Assembly: GCF_018390605.1 (NCBI RefSeq)
Contig: NZ_JAHBGD010000026.1
Span: 62,001-126,000, forward strand
Direction: 5' to 3'
From: Ancylobacter defluvii
GTDB lineage: Bacteria; Pseudomonadota; Alphaproteobacteria; Rhizobiales; Xanthobacteraceae
Length of the DNA: 64,000 nt
Shown in pieces: positions 37,211-46,144 of the stretch (within the stretch, counting starts at the first letter, position 1; the number at the start of each line of letters is the position of its first letter). The translations under genes and the position numbers were made by a program. Below the pieces are notes generated by a model. That model made no database searches. It saw only the letters and a program-made list of their open reading frames with translations, and had not been told where the DNA came from.

Positions 37211-38788
37211 ATGAAATCGAGGTGGCTCCCAACCACGCCCTTCCGGCTGATTCGCGTTTTGGCCGGGCTGGGAGGGCTGGGTCTCGTGCTCTCCGCCCCC
37301 CTCCCGGGGGCGCAGGCGCAGCAACTTGCGCAGGCCCAGGAATTGAAATCGAGCATCGATCGCGCCGGCAGCGCCGCCAGCCAGCAGATCGAGCAATGGC
37401 TCGGCGCCCCCGCTCCCAAGCCGGCGCGCAAGCCCCGTACCAAGCCGGCGACGGGCGCACGCTCGGCCGCCACCGTGCCGCTGCCGCCGCCGCGCCCGAT
37501 CGACGAGCCTCCCGACGAAGCCGCCGAGGAGCCCGCCGCCGCTCCCGCCGGCCCAATCGCCAAACCCGCCGCCAAACCCGCCGTTCCCCCGCTATTCGCC
37601 GCCCGCCCGGCACAGCCGGCGGGGCCGGTGACGGAGCCGGTCGATGAGGAACCGGCGCTTGCCGAGGCGCCCGGAATCCCGCTGCCGCCCCAGCGCCCGG
37701 AACGCGTCGCACCGCTCACTCCCGCTCTGGCCGCGCAGATGCCGCGGCCGCCGGCGCGGCCGCGCATTGCCGCCGTCACGCCGCCCGCCGCCGGCGATGC
37801 CCGCCAATCCCCCTCCCCCGAGGCTTCCGAGCCCGAGGATGCCGAAACCGAAGCCGCAGAAACCGACGCCGCCGGTGTGCCGCTGCCGCCTCCCCGGCCG
37901 CAGGGGCGGACCCAGACGGCGATGCTGTCCCCCGCCGCTACCGCGCCCCCGCCGGGCGGATCGGCCCTCACCCCGCCGCCCGGCCCCCTCGCCGGCTGCC
38001 CGGAGCTGACCGTCGGCGACCTCGGCACCATCACAACTGCCGAGGTGAAGACGTCTCCGGCCTGTCGCATCGAACGCCCGGTCAGCCTCACCGGCATCAA
38101 GCTGAAGGACGGCCGCCTGATCCCGCTGGAACCGGCCGCGACGCTGCGCTGCGACATGGCGGCGGCAGTGGCGCGCTGGGTGCGCGAGGGCGTCGCCCCG
38201 GCCGTCGAGACGCTCGGCAGTCCGCTGGCGAAGATCCAGGTCGCCGATTCCTACTCCTGCCGCCCGCGCAACCGGGTCAAGGGGGCAAAGATCAGCGAGC
38301 ACGGGTCCGGCAACGCCATGGACACCCGTGGCTACACGCTGATGGACGGGCGCAGCGTGCTGGTCGGCGGCTCCGGCGCGCAGGCAATGCCGCTCGCCTT
38401 TCAGGAGTTGCTGAAGGCCAGCGCCTGCGCCGATTTCATGACCATTCTCGGCCCCGGTTCGGACGGCTTCCACGAACTGCACCTGCATGTGGACCGCGCC
38501 GTACGGCGCAACAACATGGTGCTGTGCCGCTGGGCCATCGGTACCCGCCCCCCCGGCGCCCGGACGGAGACCGGCAAGAGCGAAGCCGACAAGCCCGGCA
38601 AAGCCCGCGCTGGAGATGCCAAGAGCAACGCCCCCGGCTCCGACGAATCCCCTGGCAACCCGTCCGCGGCCTCGCCTTCCCCGTCGCAGGAAACGGAACC
38701 CGGCGACGAGGAGAGCACGGACGCCGCAGAATCGGATGCGCCAGCGGCAAGTGCCGGAGCGGGACGCGGCGGCGGCGGACGCAAATAG
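37211..38788 (+). CDS. Extensin-like secreted protein with M15-type C-terminal domain
   Basis: A 525-residue exported protein. A signal peptide (LIRVLAGLGGLGLVLSAPLPGAQAQ, about 12-36) is followed by a 200-residue Pro/Ala/Glu-rich low-complexity stretch with three PLPP(P/Q)RP motifs. The extensin-like domain runs from about 255 to 440: CPELTVGDLGTI, then a Cys-rich core, SEHGSGNAMD (His and Asp metal ligands) and GSDGFHELHLHVD. That HxxxxxxD...HxH set is the D-Ala-D-Ala carboxypeptidase VanY/M15 plan, so murein peptide cleavage is plausible. A second Ser/Ala/Glu-rich tail ends the protein. Its long disordered flanks could span the wall or bind other proteins. Confidence 0.85.
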   Translation: MKSRWLPTTPFRLIRVLAGLGGLGLVLSAPLPGAQAQQLAQAQELKSSIDRAGSAASQQIEQWLGAPAPKPARKPRTKPATGARSAATVPLPPPRPIDEPPDEAAEEPAAAPAGPIAKPAAKPAVPPLFAARPAQPAGPVTEPVDEEPALAEAPGIPLPPQRPERVAPLTPALAAQMPRPPARPRIAAVTPPAAGDARQSPSPEASEPEDAETEAAETDAAGVPLPPPRPQGRTQTAMLSPAATAPPPGGSALTPPPGPLAGCPELTVGDLGTITTAEVKTSPACRIERPVSLTGIKLKDGRLIPLEPAATLRCDMAAAVARWVREGVAPAVETLGSPLAKIQVADSYSCRPRNRVKGAKISEHGSGNAMDTRGYTLMDGRSVLVGGSGAQAMPLAFQELLKASACADFMTILGPGSDGFHELHLHVDRAVRRNNMVLCRWAIGTRPPGARTETGKSEADKPGKARAGDAKSNAPGSDESPGNPSAASPSPSQETEPGDEESTDAAESDAPAASAGAGRGGGGRK

Positions 38789-38877
38789 CCGGGCTCGGCT
38801 CCGACCAAGGGCGCGCTTCCGGCCCCGGACGGCGCGCATTAGGCTAGCGCCGACTATCGGTCCCCCGGAGCACCCCC

Positions 38878-40260
38878 ATGCTGACCAATCTTCAGGCTCG
38901 CGACGTCGAGACGCTGGTTCACCCCTATACCAACCTCGCCACCCTTCGCGACACCGGCCCGCTGATCCTCGAGCGCGGCCAGGGCGTGTGGGTGCACGAC
39001 GTCGACGGCAAGCCCTATCTCGAAGGCATGGCCGGCCTCTGGTGCACCGCGCTTGGCTACGGCAACGAAGAACTGGTCGAGGCGGCGGCGACGCAGATGC
39101 GCAAGCTGCCCTTCACCCATATCTTCGGCGGCAAGAGCCACGACCCGGCGATCGAGCTGGCCGAGAAGCTGAAGGAGATGGCGCCGGTGCCGATCTCCAA
39201 GGTGTTCTTCACCAACTCCGGTTCCGAGGCCAACGACACCCAGATGAAGCTCGTCTGGTACATGAACAACGCCCTCGGCCGGCCGAACAAGAAGAAGATC
39301 ATCTCGCGCATGCGCGCCTATCACGGCGTCACCATCGCCTCGGCCTCGCTCACCGGCCTCGCCGGCAACCACAATGATTTCGACCTGCCGATCGCTGGCG
39401 TGCGCCACACCACCTGCCCACATCACTACCGTCTCGCTTTGCCCGGCGAGAGCGAGGAGGATTTCGCCACCCGTCTCGCCGGGGATCTCGAGGCGCTGAT
39501 CCTCGCCGAGGGGCCGGACACCGTGGCCGCCTTCATCGCCGAGCCGGTGATGGGCGCCGGCGGCGTCATCGTTCCGCCGAAGACCTACTACCCGAAGATC
39601 AAGGCGGTGCTGGACCGCTACGACGTCTTCTTCATCGGCGACGAGGTCATCACCGGATTCGGCCGGCTCGGCACCGCCTTCGGCTCGGAGGCGATGGAGA
39701 TGCAGCCGGATTCGATCTCCATCGCCAAGGCGCTGTCCTCGGCCTACCAGCCGATCGGCGCGGTGATGATACCCGAGCGCATGTATGAGGCGATGCTGGA
39801 GGAAAGCCGCAAGCTCGGCTCCTTCGGCCATGGCTTCACCTATTCCGGCCATCCGGTGGCGGCGGCGGTGGCGCTGAAGACGCTGGAGATCTACGAGCGC
39901 GAAAGCGTGTTCGAGCGGGTGCGGGCGAAGATCCCGCAATTCGACGCCCGCCGCGCCGCGCTGGAGGATCACCCGCTGGTCGGCGAGGCGCGCGGCAAGG
40001 GCCTGGTGGCCGGCATCGAACTGGTCGCCGACAAGAAGACCAAGGCGCAGTTCGATCCCAAGCTGGGCATGGCGGCGAAGTGCGTGGCCTTTGCACAGGA
40101 AGAGGGTCTCATCGTGCGCAGCGTGTTCGGCGATGCGGTCACCATCTGCCCGCCGCTGGTCATTTCGCCGGCCGAGATCGACGAACTGTTCGACCGCCTG
40201 ACCCGCGCGCTCGACAAGACGCTCGACTGGGCGGTGCGCGAGCAGCATCTGGCGGCGTGA
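38878..40260 (+). CDS. Class III PLP-dependent aminotransferase
   Basis: A 460-residue fold-type I aminotransferase of the omega-amino-acid:pyruvate type. PLP is held by Lys284 in SIAKALSSAYQPIGA and by GDEVITGFGR (Asp255); FTNSGSEANDTQMKL at 111-125 binds the phosphate, and RAYHG the ring. Close relatives accept beta-alanine, putrescine-like amines or taurine, and annotation alone cannot choose among them. GC codon use is normal. No catabolic partner gene is adjacent, so the pathway is open. Confidence 0.9.
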   Translation: MLTNLQARDVETLVHPYTNLATLRDTGPLILERGQGVWVHDVDGKPYLEGMAGLWCTALGYGNEELVEAAATQMRKLPFTHIFGGKSHDPAIELAEKLKEMAPVPISKVFFTNSGSEANDTQMKLVWYMNNALGRPNKKKIISRMRAYHGVTIASASLTGLAGNHNDFDLPIAGVRHTTCPHHYRLALPGESEEDFATRLAGDLEALILAEGPDTVAAFIAEPVMGAGGVIVPPKTYYPKIKAVLDRYDVFFIGDEVITGFGRLGTAFGSEAMEMQPDSISIAKALSSAYQPIGAVMIPERMYEAMLEESRKLGSFGHGFTYSGHPVAAAVALKTLEIYERESVFERVRAKIPQFDARRAALEDHPLVGEARGKGLVAGIELVADKKTKAQFDPKLGMAAKCVAFAQEEGLIVRSVFGDAVTICPPLVISPAEIDELFDRLTRALDKTLDWAVREQHLAA

Positions 40261-40518
40261 TCCCCGCCGCTGGCCGTCGCGCCGCCATGCCTCCGGGATG
40301 CTGATTCGGGAGGCATGTCTTCCGCCAGCACGAACGAAACACCGCCTTGCCGGTGGCGGCGGAGCCTGCCGCGTCGATGGCCCATCCCGGCGACGGTACG
40401 AAGCCGAGCCGCGCTCCCCGGTTTCGGCGTGCAGCTGATTCGGCCAATGGCATGCGGGAAACGGCGCGCCGGCACGGCCAGTTGCGGCCTCCTCCGTTCG
40501 CTGTCTCCTCCCGCAACG

Positions 40519-40548
40519 AAAAAGGGCGCCGCCGAAGCTGCGCCCTTT
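40519..40548 (-). terminator. Rho-independent terminator of the lipoprotein transpeptidase gene
   Basis: Stem AAAGGGCG/CGCCCTTT (40521-40528 with 40541-40548) and, on the minus strand, a run of five T. It lies 28 bases after the stop at 40576. The rest of the 315-base gap from 40261 shows no gene. Confidence 0.75.
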
Positions 40549-40575
40549 CCGAAATGTCGCTCGCCGTTGCGGCGG

Positions 40576-41178
40576 TCAGAGCACGACGACGTCGGCGCCC
40601 TGCGGAACCCGGGTGTAGAGGTCGATCACGTCCTCGTTCAGCATGCGGATGCAGCCGGAGGAGATCGCCTGCCCGATATATTCCGGCTGGTTGGTGCCGT
40701 GGATACGGAACAGCGTGTCCTTGTTGCCCTGGTAGAGATAAAGCGCGCGCGCACCCATCGGGTTATGCGGGCCGGGACCGACGAAATTCGGCACGCCGGC
40801 GATTCGCTCCTTGATCTCGGCGGTCGGCGTCCAGGTCGGCCATTCGGCCTTGCGGCCCACCTTGGCGTCGCCCTTGAAGGCCAAGCCCTCTTCGCCGACG
40901 GTCACGCCGTAGCGTATCGCCTTGCCGTCGCCCTCGACCAGATAGAGGAACTTCTTGTCGGTATCGACCACGATGGTGCCGGGCTTCTCGCCGCCGGTAT
41001 AGTCGACGATGTGCCGCTGGTACATGTCCGGCGGAAGCACCTTCTGATACGGCGCCTTCGCCAGCAATTGCTTATCGCGGGGCGTCAGGGAAGCTTCCGG
41101 CGCCGGCGCCTTCACCGAATTACTGCAAGCACCCAAGCTAAGCGCGATGAGCACCACGCTCATCCCCCGCAATTTCAT
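40576..41178 (-). CDS. Lipoprotein YkuD-type L,D-transpeptidase
   Basis: A 200-residue paralogue of the transpeptidase at 17.7 kb, but anchored as a lipoprotein: MKLRGMSVVLIALSLGAC has a lipobox ending at Cys18. The YkuD core reads GTIVVDTDKKFLYLVEGDG, GLAFKGDAKVGRKAEWPTW, HGTNQPEYIGQ and SSGCIRM, so His and Cys are in place. Length is normal. I start it at the second in-frame ATG (41178) since this gives the lipoprotein signal; the ATG at 41214 would add 12 polar residues. YkuD enzymes make 3-3 murein cross-links or attach proteins to murein. Confidence 0.9.
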   Translation of the reverse strand: MKLRGMSVVLIALSLGACSNSVKAPAPEASLTPRDKQLLAKAPYQKVLPPDMYQRHIVDYTGGEKPGTIVVDTDKKFLYLVEGDGKAIRYGVTVGEEGLAFKGDAKVGRKAEWPTWTPTAEIKERIAGVPNFVGPGPHNPMGARALYLYQGNKDTLFRIHGTNQPEYIGQAISSGCIRMLNEDVIDLYTRVPQGADVVVL

Positions 41179-41473
41179 TTTCGAGTTCTCCGAAATCACT
41201 TGCCGCAGCGGCACGCATTACGCGCCGCTTCCTGTATTCGGGATAGCCGAACTTGGCTTCGCCTTGAAGGGGCCATGCGAGGGTCACATGTCGGTCGCGC
41301 GCGACTGTTGCCAAAAGGCCGCAGCTAGGTTGCAACGATTCAAATAGTTAACCAAAACCGCGACAAAATCCATGCACCTCTACCGACTCGCCGCGAATTG
41401 CTTAATTCTGACGCAGTCGTCGCCCAATTCGTTGGCAGTCGAACCCGTCACGGGCGATGCATAGGAGGATACC

Positions 41474-41701
41474 ATGTCGGCCGAGGACCGCCGGGAACTC
41501 GAACCCGGTCGCGGGCGCTGGGAGCGTTCGCAGCAAAGCGCCCATTGGCGCGAAATCGGAATATCCGCTGTCGCCGCAGCCGCGCGCTACGCCGCCGCTC
41601 CACAGCCCCCGCTTGCCACGCCCGGTAGCAGCGTAGCTCCATCCGAGACGGCCGAGCCCAAGGTCGTCACGCTTCGGGACATCGAGTTCTTCGCGGCCTG
41701 A
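41474..41701 (+). CDS. Small protein of unknown function, 75 residues
   Basis: I do not recognise the protein, but its start is strong: AGGAGG lies five bases ahead of ATG 41474. The N-terminal 25 residues are polar and arginine/glutamate-rich (MSAEDRRELEPGRGRWERSQ), the middle is a short alanine-rich helix (IGISAVAAAARYAAA), and the end is Pro/Ser-rich then KVVTLRDIEFF. There is no clear signal or membrane span. The 295 bases before it hold an AT-rich patch at 41335-41405 that may carry promoters for this gene and for the divergent transpeptidase. Next gene: corA, 155 bases on. Confidence 0.65.
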   Translation: MSAEDRRELEPGRGRWERSQQSAHWREIGISAVAAAARYAAAPQPPLATPGSSVAPSETAEPKVVTLRDIEFFAA

Positions 41702-41856
41702 CCCACACGGTCGCCTTGACCGTTCGCCGCCCCTCCCTTTCCCTTCGCCGCGATCCTGACCGCGACCCGCATCGGGGCGCGTGCCCTGACGCGCCGGCGG
41801 TTGTTGCCGCCGGCGGGAGAGAGTAAGGCTGGCCTGCACGCGGGCGGGGAGACACC

Positions 41857-42828
41857 ATGATTCACGCCTATTGCCTGCGCGACGGCGCGCTCAGGCTCAT
41901 CGAGGTGCCGGTCGGCGGCGACATGCCCGCCGACGCGGTCTGGATCGACCTGTTCGCCCCCAGCCCGACGGAAGACCGCTTTGTCGAGGCCGCGCTCGGC
42001 ATCGCCATCCCCACCCATGAGGAAATGGCGGAGATCGAGCCCTCGAGCCGCCTCAGGGTGGAGAACGAGGCGCAGTACATGACCGGCTCGCTGGTGCTGG
42101 GCAGCGAGGGCGAGCGCCCCGGCCTGTCCGAAGTCACCTTCATTCTGTTCCGCAGCCGGCTGCTCACCGTGCGCTATGGCGAGTTCAAGGCCTTCAGCCT
42201 GGTCGTCGGCCAGTTGGAGCGGGGCTGCCCGGAAGGGCTGCGCGGCGACCAGATCTTCATGTCGCTGCTCGACGCCATCGTCGACCGCAGCGCCGATATC
42301 ATCGAGCGGGTGGCGGTGGATATCGACCTGATCTCCCGCCGCATCTTCGAGCGCGACAACGGCCAGGGCAGCCAGCGCCATCGGGCGATCCTGCGGCAGA
42401 TCGGCCGCAAGGGCGACCTTGCGTCGAAGGCGCGCGAGAGCCTCGTCTCCATGGCGCGCATCGTCACCTTCCTCACCGCCGAGGGCGAGGCACGCAAGCC
42501 TGGCAAGGAGCAGCGCGCGGCGCTCAAGAGCCTGCAGCGCGACATTTCCTCCCTGACCAACCATGTGTCCTATCTCGGCGACAAGATCACCTTCCTGCTC
42601 GATGCCACGCTGGGCATGGTGTCGATCGAGCAGAACAACATCATCAAGATCTTCGCGGTGCTGTCGGTGGTGTTCATGCCGCCGACGCTGATCGCCTCGA
42701 TCTACGGCATGAACTTCGAATACATGCCGGAGCTCGCCGACCACTGGGGCTATCCGGTGGCCCTGCTCGCCATGCTCGCCGCCGCCATCGGGCCCTACTG
42801 GTTCTTCAAGTGGAAGCGCTGGCTGTAG
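41857..42828 (+). CDS. corA: CorA-family magnesium/divalent cation transporter
   Basis: A 323-residue inner-membrane channel. The cytosolic N-terminal domain (1-250) precedes two C-terminal helices; the family motif GMN is at 284-286 in YGMNFEYMPE, at the end of the first helix. The last residues KWKRWL carry the positive tail that faces the cytosol. The set, length and topology match CorA-type Mg2+ (also Ni2+/Co2+) transporters; ZntB relatives have GVN/GIN instead. No Mg riboswitch was seen in the 155 bases upstream. Confidence 0.93.
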   Translation: MIHAYCLRDGALRLIEVPVGGDMPADAVWIDLFAPSPTEDRFVEAALGIAIPTHEEMAEIEPSSRLRVENEAQYMTGSLVLGSEGERPGLSEVTFILFRSRLLTVRYGEFKAFSLVVGQLERGCPEGLRGDQIFMSLLDAIVDRSADIIERVAVDIDLISRRIFERDNGQGSQRHRAILRQIGRKGDLASKARESLVSMARIVTFLTAEGEARKPGKEQRAALKSLQRDISSLTNHVSYLGDKITFLLDATLGMVSIEQNNIIKIFAVLSVVFMPPTLIASIYGMNFEYMPELADHWGYPVALLAMLAAAIGPYWFFKWKRWL

Positions 42829-42840
42829 CGCACCGGCATC

Positions 42841-42862
42841 GCGGGGCCGGGGCCGGCCCCGC
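42841..42862. terminator. GC-rich hairpin between convergent corA and SDR genes
   Basis: GCGGGGCCGG at 42841-42850 is mirrored by CCGGCCCCGC at 42853-42862, a ten-base stem with almost no loop in the 39-base gap between facing genes. There is no T run on either side, so simple intrinsic termination is uncertain. Confidence 0.4.
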
Positions 42863-42867
42863 CGCGG

Positions 42868-43614
42868 TCAGACGTGCTGGCCGCCATTGATGTGGATTTC
42901 CGCCCCGTTGAGATAGGACGAGGTGTCGGTGCACAGCACATAGATGATCTTCGCCACCTCGTCGGGGGTGCCGAGCCGCTGCATCGGAATCTGCTCGACG
43001 ATCTTCTCGGTACCCGGCGACAGGATCGAGGTGTCGATCTCGCCGGGGGCGATGGCGTTCACCCGCACCCCCAGCCGGCCGAAATCGGCCGCCATCTCGC
43101 GCGTCAGCCCGACCAGCGCCGCCTTCGAGGTCGAATAGGCCGCCCCGGCGAAGGGATGCACCCGCGAGCCGGCGATGGAGGTGACGTTCACCACCGCGCC
43201 ATGGGTACGCTTAAGTTCCTCCAGCAGCCCCCGCGCGAGCAGGATCGGCGCGAAGAAATTGACCTGGAACACCTTGCGCCAGGTCTCCTCCGGCGTGTCG
43301 AGGGTGCCGAGCCGCGCCCCGCCCTGCCCCTTGGGCGAGATGCCGGCATTGTTGACGAGGGCGTGCAGCTGCCCGTCCGGCAGCCGGCTCCTGATCTCCT
43401 CGACGGCGCGGCGGGTATCGGCCTCGTCGCCGAGGTCGACCTGGATATGGTCCTCCGGCCCCATCTCCCACGGGCAATTCTCCGGGAAGGCGTGGCGCGA
43501 ACAGGTGATGACCCGCCACCCGGCCGCCGAGAATCGCTTCACGGTGGCATGGCCGATCCCGCGCGAGGCGCCGGTCAGCAAAAGGGTGCGGCGGGGCTGG
43601 TTGGTGCCCGACAT
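42868..43614 (-). CDS. Short-chain dehydrogenase/reductase
   Basis: NAD(P)-dependent SDR, 248 residues. The nucleotide loop is TGASRGIG at about 14-21 with VNNAGIS near 87; the catalytic Ser lies in VTSIAGSRVHP, and Tyr and Lys in YSTSKAAL. The C-terminal AEIHINGG matches classical SDRs. A few basic residues (SRH) after the second strand suggest NADP. The substrate is unknown. It is followed on the same strand by nothing and preceded by pdxH, whose stop-to-start gap is 45 bases. Confidence 0.88.
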   Translation of the reverse strand: MSGTNQPRRTLLLTGASRGIGHATVKRFSAAGWRVITCSRHAFPENCPWEMGPEDHIQVDLGDEADTRRAVEEIRSRLPDGQLHALVNNAGISPKGQGGARLGTLDTPEETWRKVFQVNFFAPILLARGLLEELKRTHGAVVNVTSIAGSRVHPFAGAAYSTSKAALVGLTREMAADFGRLGVRVNAIAPGEIDTSILSPGTEKIVEQIPMQRLGTPDEVAKIIYVLCTDTSSYLNGAEIHINGGQHV

Positions 43615-43659
43615 GATGAACCTTGTCTGGTGGATCGCGTGTTGGGAGACAGGTCTAGC

Positions 43660-44301
43660 TCAAGGATAGAGGCGTGTCTTGATCCATGACAGGCCTTCGC
43701 TGCCGCCCGCACCGTCCTCCTGCCGGCGGAACATGATGCGATCGTGCAGCCGGAACGGCCGGTCGTGCCAGAACTCGATCTGCACCGGCCGGATGCGGAA
43801 GCCGGTCCAGTGCGCCGGGCGCGGCACGCTGCCGAGCGCATATTGCGCCGTCACCTTGGCGATCGCCGTCTCCAGCGCGAAGCGCCCCTCGAGCGGGCGC
43901 GATTGCTGGCTCGCCCAGGCGCCGATCTGCGACAGGCGCGGGCGGGTGGCGAAATAGGCGTCGGCCTCGGTGTCGCTCACCTGCTCCACCGGCCCGCGCA
44001 CCCGGATCTGCCGGCGCAGCGATTTCCAGTGGAACACCGCCGCCGCCTTCATGTTGCCGGCGAGCTCGCGCCCCTTGGCGCTGCCGGTATTGGTAAAGAA
44101 CACGAAGCCGCGGGCATCGCGGGCGTTGAGCAGCACCATCCGCACGTCGGGCAGGCCGTCCGCGTCGACGGTGGCGATCGCCATGGCGTGCGGATCGTTC
44201 GGCTCGCTCGCCTGCGCCTCGGCAAACCACGCCTCGAACAGGGCAAAGGGCTCGTCGGCCGCGGTAAAATCACCGGCTGTTAACGGTTCTTGCGTATTCA
44301 T
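43660..44301 (-). CDS. pdxH: Pyridoxamine 5'-phosphate oxidase
   Basis: FMN enzyme forming PLP from PNP or PMP, 213 residues. Family blocks: [38 protein letters not shown] (FMN site), [14 protein letters not shown], and the C-terminal [17 protein letters not shown] ending in RLYP, the invariant last residues. The ATG at 44301 ([10 protein letters not shown]) gives the usual size; the frame runs on upstream but lacks family sequence. Many PLP enzymes in this window (CysK, the class III aminotransferase) depend on this cofactor. Confidence 0.94.
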   Translation of the reverse strand: MNTQEPLTAGDFTAADEPFALFEAWFAEAQASEPNDPHAMAIATVDADGLPDVRMVLLNARDARGFVFFTNTGSAKGRELAGNMKAAAVFHWKSLRRQIRVRGPVEQVSDTEADAYFATRPRLSQIGAWASQQSRPLEGRFALETAIAKVTAQYALGSVPRPAHWTGFRIRPVQIEFWHDRPFRLHDRIMFRRQEDGAGGSEGLSWIKTRLYP

Positions 44302-44422
44302 GGCTTCATCAGTGGCGCAGGACCGGGGGCGGCCCATGGTGACAACTATCGGGCGGGCAGCGGCGGCGGATGACGTGTTCGGCCGTCGCCCCCCATATAG
44401 TCGGCGGTGGATCTCCCGCCCA

Positions 44423-44836
44423 GTGCTTTTCCGCCTCCTCGCTTTGCTCCCTTCGGCGGCGCTCGCCGGCTGCGGCGCGCTGGCGCCGGGCCTCGACGGC
44501 ACCATCACCGGATCGATCGCCCCAACCCCGGCTCCGGTCTCGACCAGCGAGCCGGTGCCGAGCGGCGTGACGCCGGATGACTGGATCGCCGCCCGCCGGG
44601 CGCTGGCCGAGGCGCTCGCCGCCCGCGACGCCGCCCCGAGCGTGCCGTGGGAGAACACCGCCACGGCGACGCGCGGCACCGTCACGCCGATCGCCGGCAA
44701 GGATGACAGCAAGTGCCGCAGCTTCCTGGTAAGCTTCGTGCGGGCGGACAATGAGGATTGGCTGCAGGGCGAGGCCTGCCGCACCGCGTCGCGCGGCTGG
44801 CGCATCGGCCAGGCGCGGATGCTGGAGCGCGGCTGA
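44423..44836 (+). CDS. RT0821/Lpp0805-type surface lipoprotein
   Basis: A small outer-membrane-type lipoprotein, 137 residues. From the GTG at 44423 the signal [17 protein letters not shown] is compact and ends in a lipobox; an ATG at 44336 would add a 29-residue lead and leave only 34 bases to divergent pdxH. The C-terminal domain (about 75-137) has [20 protein letters not shown], a Cys pair ([10 protein letters not shown] and [13 protein letters not shown]) and the tryptophan of RGWRIG, as in the 17-kDa-antigen/RT0821 family. Function unknown. Its place between pdxH and the dnaJ-like gene is usual in this order. Confidence 0.78.
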   Translation: MLFRLLALLPSAALAGCGALAPGLDGTITGSIAPTPAPVSTSEPVPSGVTPDDWIAARRALAEALAARDAAPSVPWENTATATRGTVTPIAGKDDSKCRSFLVSFVRADNEDWLQGEACRTASRGWRIGQARMLERG

Positions 44837-44939
44837 CGGGCCGGGCGGCGATCGGCGCATCCGACGCGGCACAAGGCGATCGGCCGACTCTGCCTCGGAG
44901 GTGGAAATCGGCGCGGATCAACGGTTTTGCGGGGATTAA

Positions 44940-44953
44940 GGCGGATATCCGCC
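44940..44953. promoter_or_regulatory. Perfect 14-base palindrome before the dnaJ-like gene
   Basis: GGCGGATATCCGCC lies 90 bases upstream of the dnaJ-like start in a 206-base gap. It could be an operator or a hairpin; no known heat-shock element (CIRCE, sigma-32) matches. Confidence 0.3.
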
Positions 44954-45042
44954 GCCAACGACGCTTCTGACCGTTGCATCGGCGCAACACCGGCTCCATA
45001 TGAGAGCGTAAGCCCGGAACCGCCGGCCGAGAAGACCTATCC

Positions 45043-46020
45043 ATGCGCGATCCCTATGACATCCTTGGCGTCGCCCGCAGCGCCGACCAAACCGAGGTCA
45101 AGCGTGCTTTCAGGCGCCTCGCCAAGAAGCTGCACCCCGACGCCAACGCCTCCGATCCGAAGGCGCAGGAGAAGTTCGCCGAACTGAACGGCGCCTACGA
45201 GATCCTGTCCGACACCGAGAAGCGCGGCCAGTTCGACCGTGGCGAGATCGATGCCGAGGGCAAGCCCCGCGGCTTCGAGGGCTTCGGCGGCGGCGGTGGC
45301 GGCTTCCGGCGCAGCGGCTTCCGCCGCGCGTCCGACGACGACAGCATCTTCGAGAGCTTTTCCTTCGGCCAGGGCGGCGGTCAGGCCGGTGGCGGTCGCG
45401 CCGGCATGCATGATGCCGGCGGGTTCGACGACGTCATCTCCGACATTCTCGGCGGCATGGGTCGCGGTGGCCGCTCCGGCCGGCGCGGCTCGTCGGCCGG
45501 CTTCGAGCCGCCGCGCGGCAGCGACATCGACATCCGCCTGCCGGTGCCGCTGGAAACCGCGGTGGCCGGCGGCCCGGTCAAGGTGACGCTGCCCGACGGC
45601 CGCTCGGTCGAGGTCAAGATTCCGCCGCGCACCGTCGAGGGTTTCCGCATGCGCCTCAAGGGCCAGGGCGAGCCCAGCGCCTTTGGCGGCACGCCCGGCG
45701 ACGCCTATGTGGTGGTCGCCTATGCCCCGCACCGCCAGTTCCGCGTCGACGGCGCCGATCTGCGCATCGACGTGCCGGTGCCGCTGGCCGAGGCGGTGCT
45801 CGGCGGCAAGGTGCGGGTGGCCACTCTCACCGGCTCGGTGGAGCTGAACGTGCCGGCCTGGACCAGTTCGGGGCGCACGTTCCGCTTGCGCGGCAAGGGG
45901 TTGCCGGTCGGCGAGACCGGCGATGGCGACATCCTCGCCACCCTGCGCATCATGCTGCCCGAGAAGCCGGACCCGGAACTCGAGGCGCTGATGCGCCGCT
46001 ACGCCGGCAAGGAAGGCTGA
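45043..46020 (+). CDS. DnaJ-like (CbpA-type) co-chaperone
   Basis: A 325-residue J-domain protein. The J domain is at 1-65 with the catalytic HPD at 31-33 ([12 protein letters not shown]), followed by a Gly/Phe-rich segment (85-150) and two beta-sandwich substrate-binding domains (from [17 protein letters not shown] to the end). No CxxCxGxG zinc repeats are present, so it is the type II, CbpA-like form and not the main DnaJ. It helps DnaK with client binding. It precedes fabI, a usual order in Hyphomicrobiales. Confidence 0.9.
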   Translation: MRDPYDILGVARSADQTEVKRAFRRLAKKLHPDANASDPKAQEKFAELNGAYEILSDTEKRGQFDRGEIDAEGKPRGFEGFGGGGGGFRRSGFRRASDDDSIFESFSFGQGGGQAGGGRAGMHDAGGFDDVISDILGGMGRGGRSGRRGSSAGFEPPRGSDIDIRLPVPLETAVAGGPVKVTLPDGRSVEVKIPPRTVEGFRMRLKGQGEPSAFGGTPGDAYVVVAYAPHRQFRVDGADLRIDVPVPLAEAVLGGKVRVATLTGSVELNVPAWTSSGRTFRLRGKGLPVGETGDGDILATLRIMLPEKPDPELEALMRRYAGKEG

Positions 46021-46144
46021 ATCGACGGGGCTGGCCGCGTCTCGGGCAGACCCGCCCTGCTTCCGGCTCGCTTGAGCACTCCCCGCCGCTGTGCGATAGG
46101 AACCTCTCGCCGCACGGCGTTGAATTGGGTTTACGGAGCATGGC

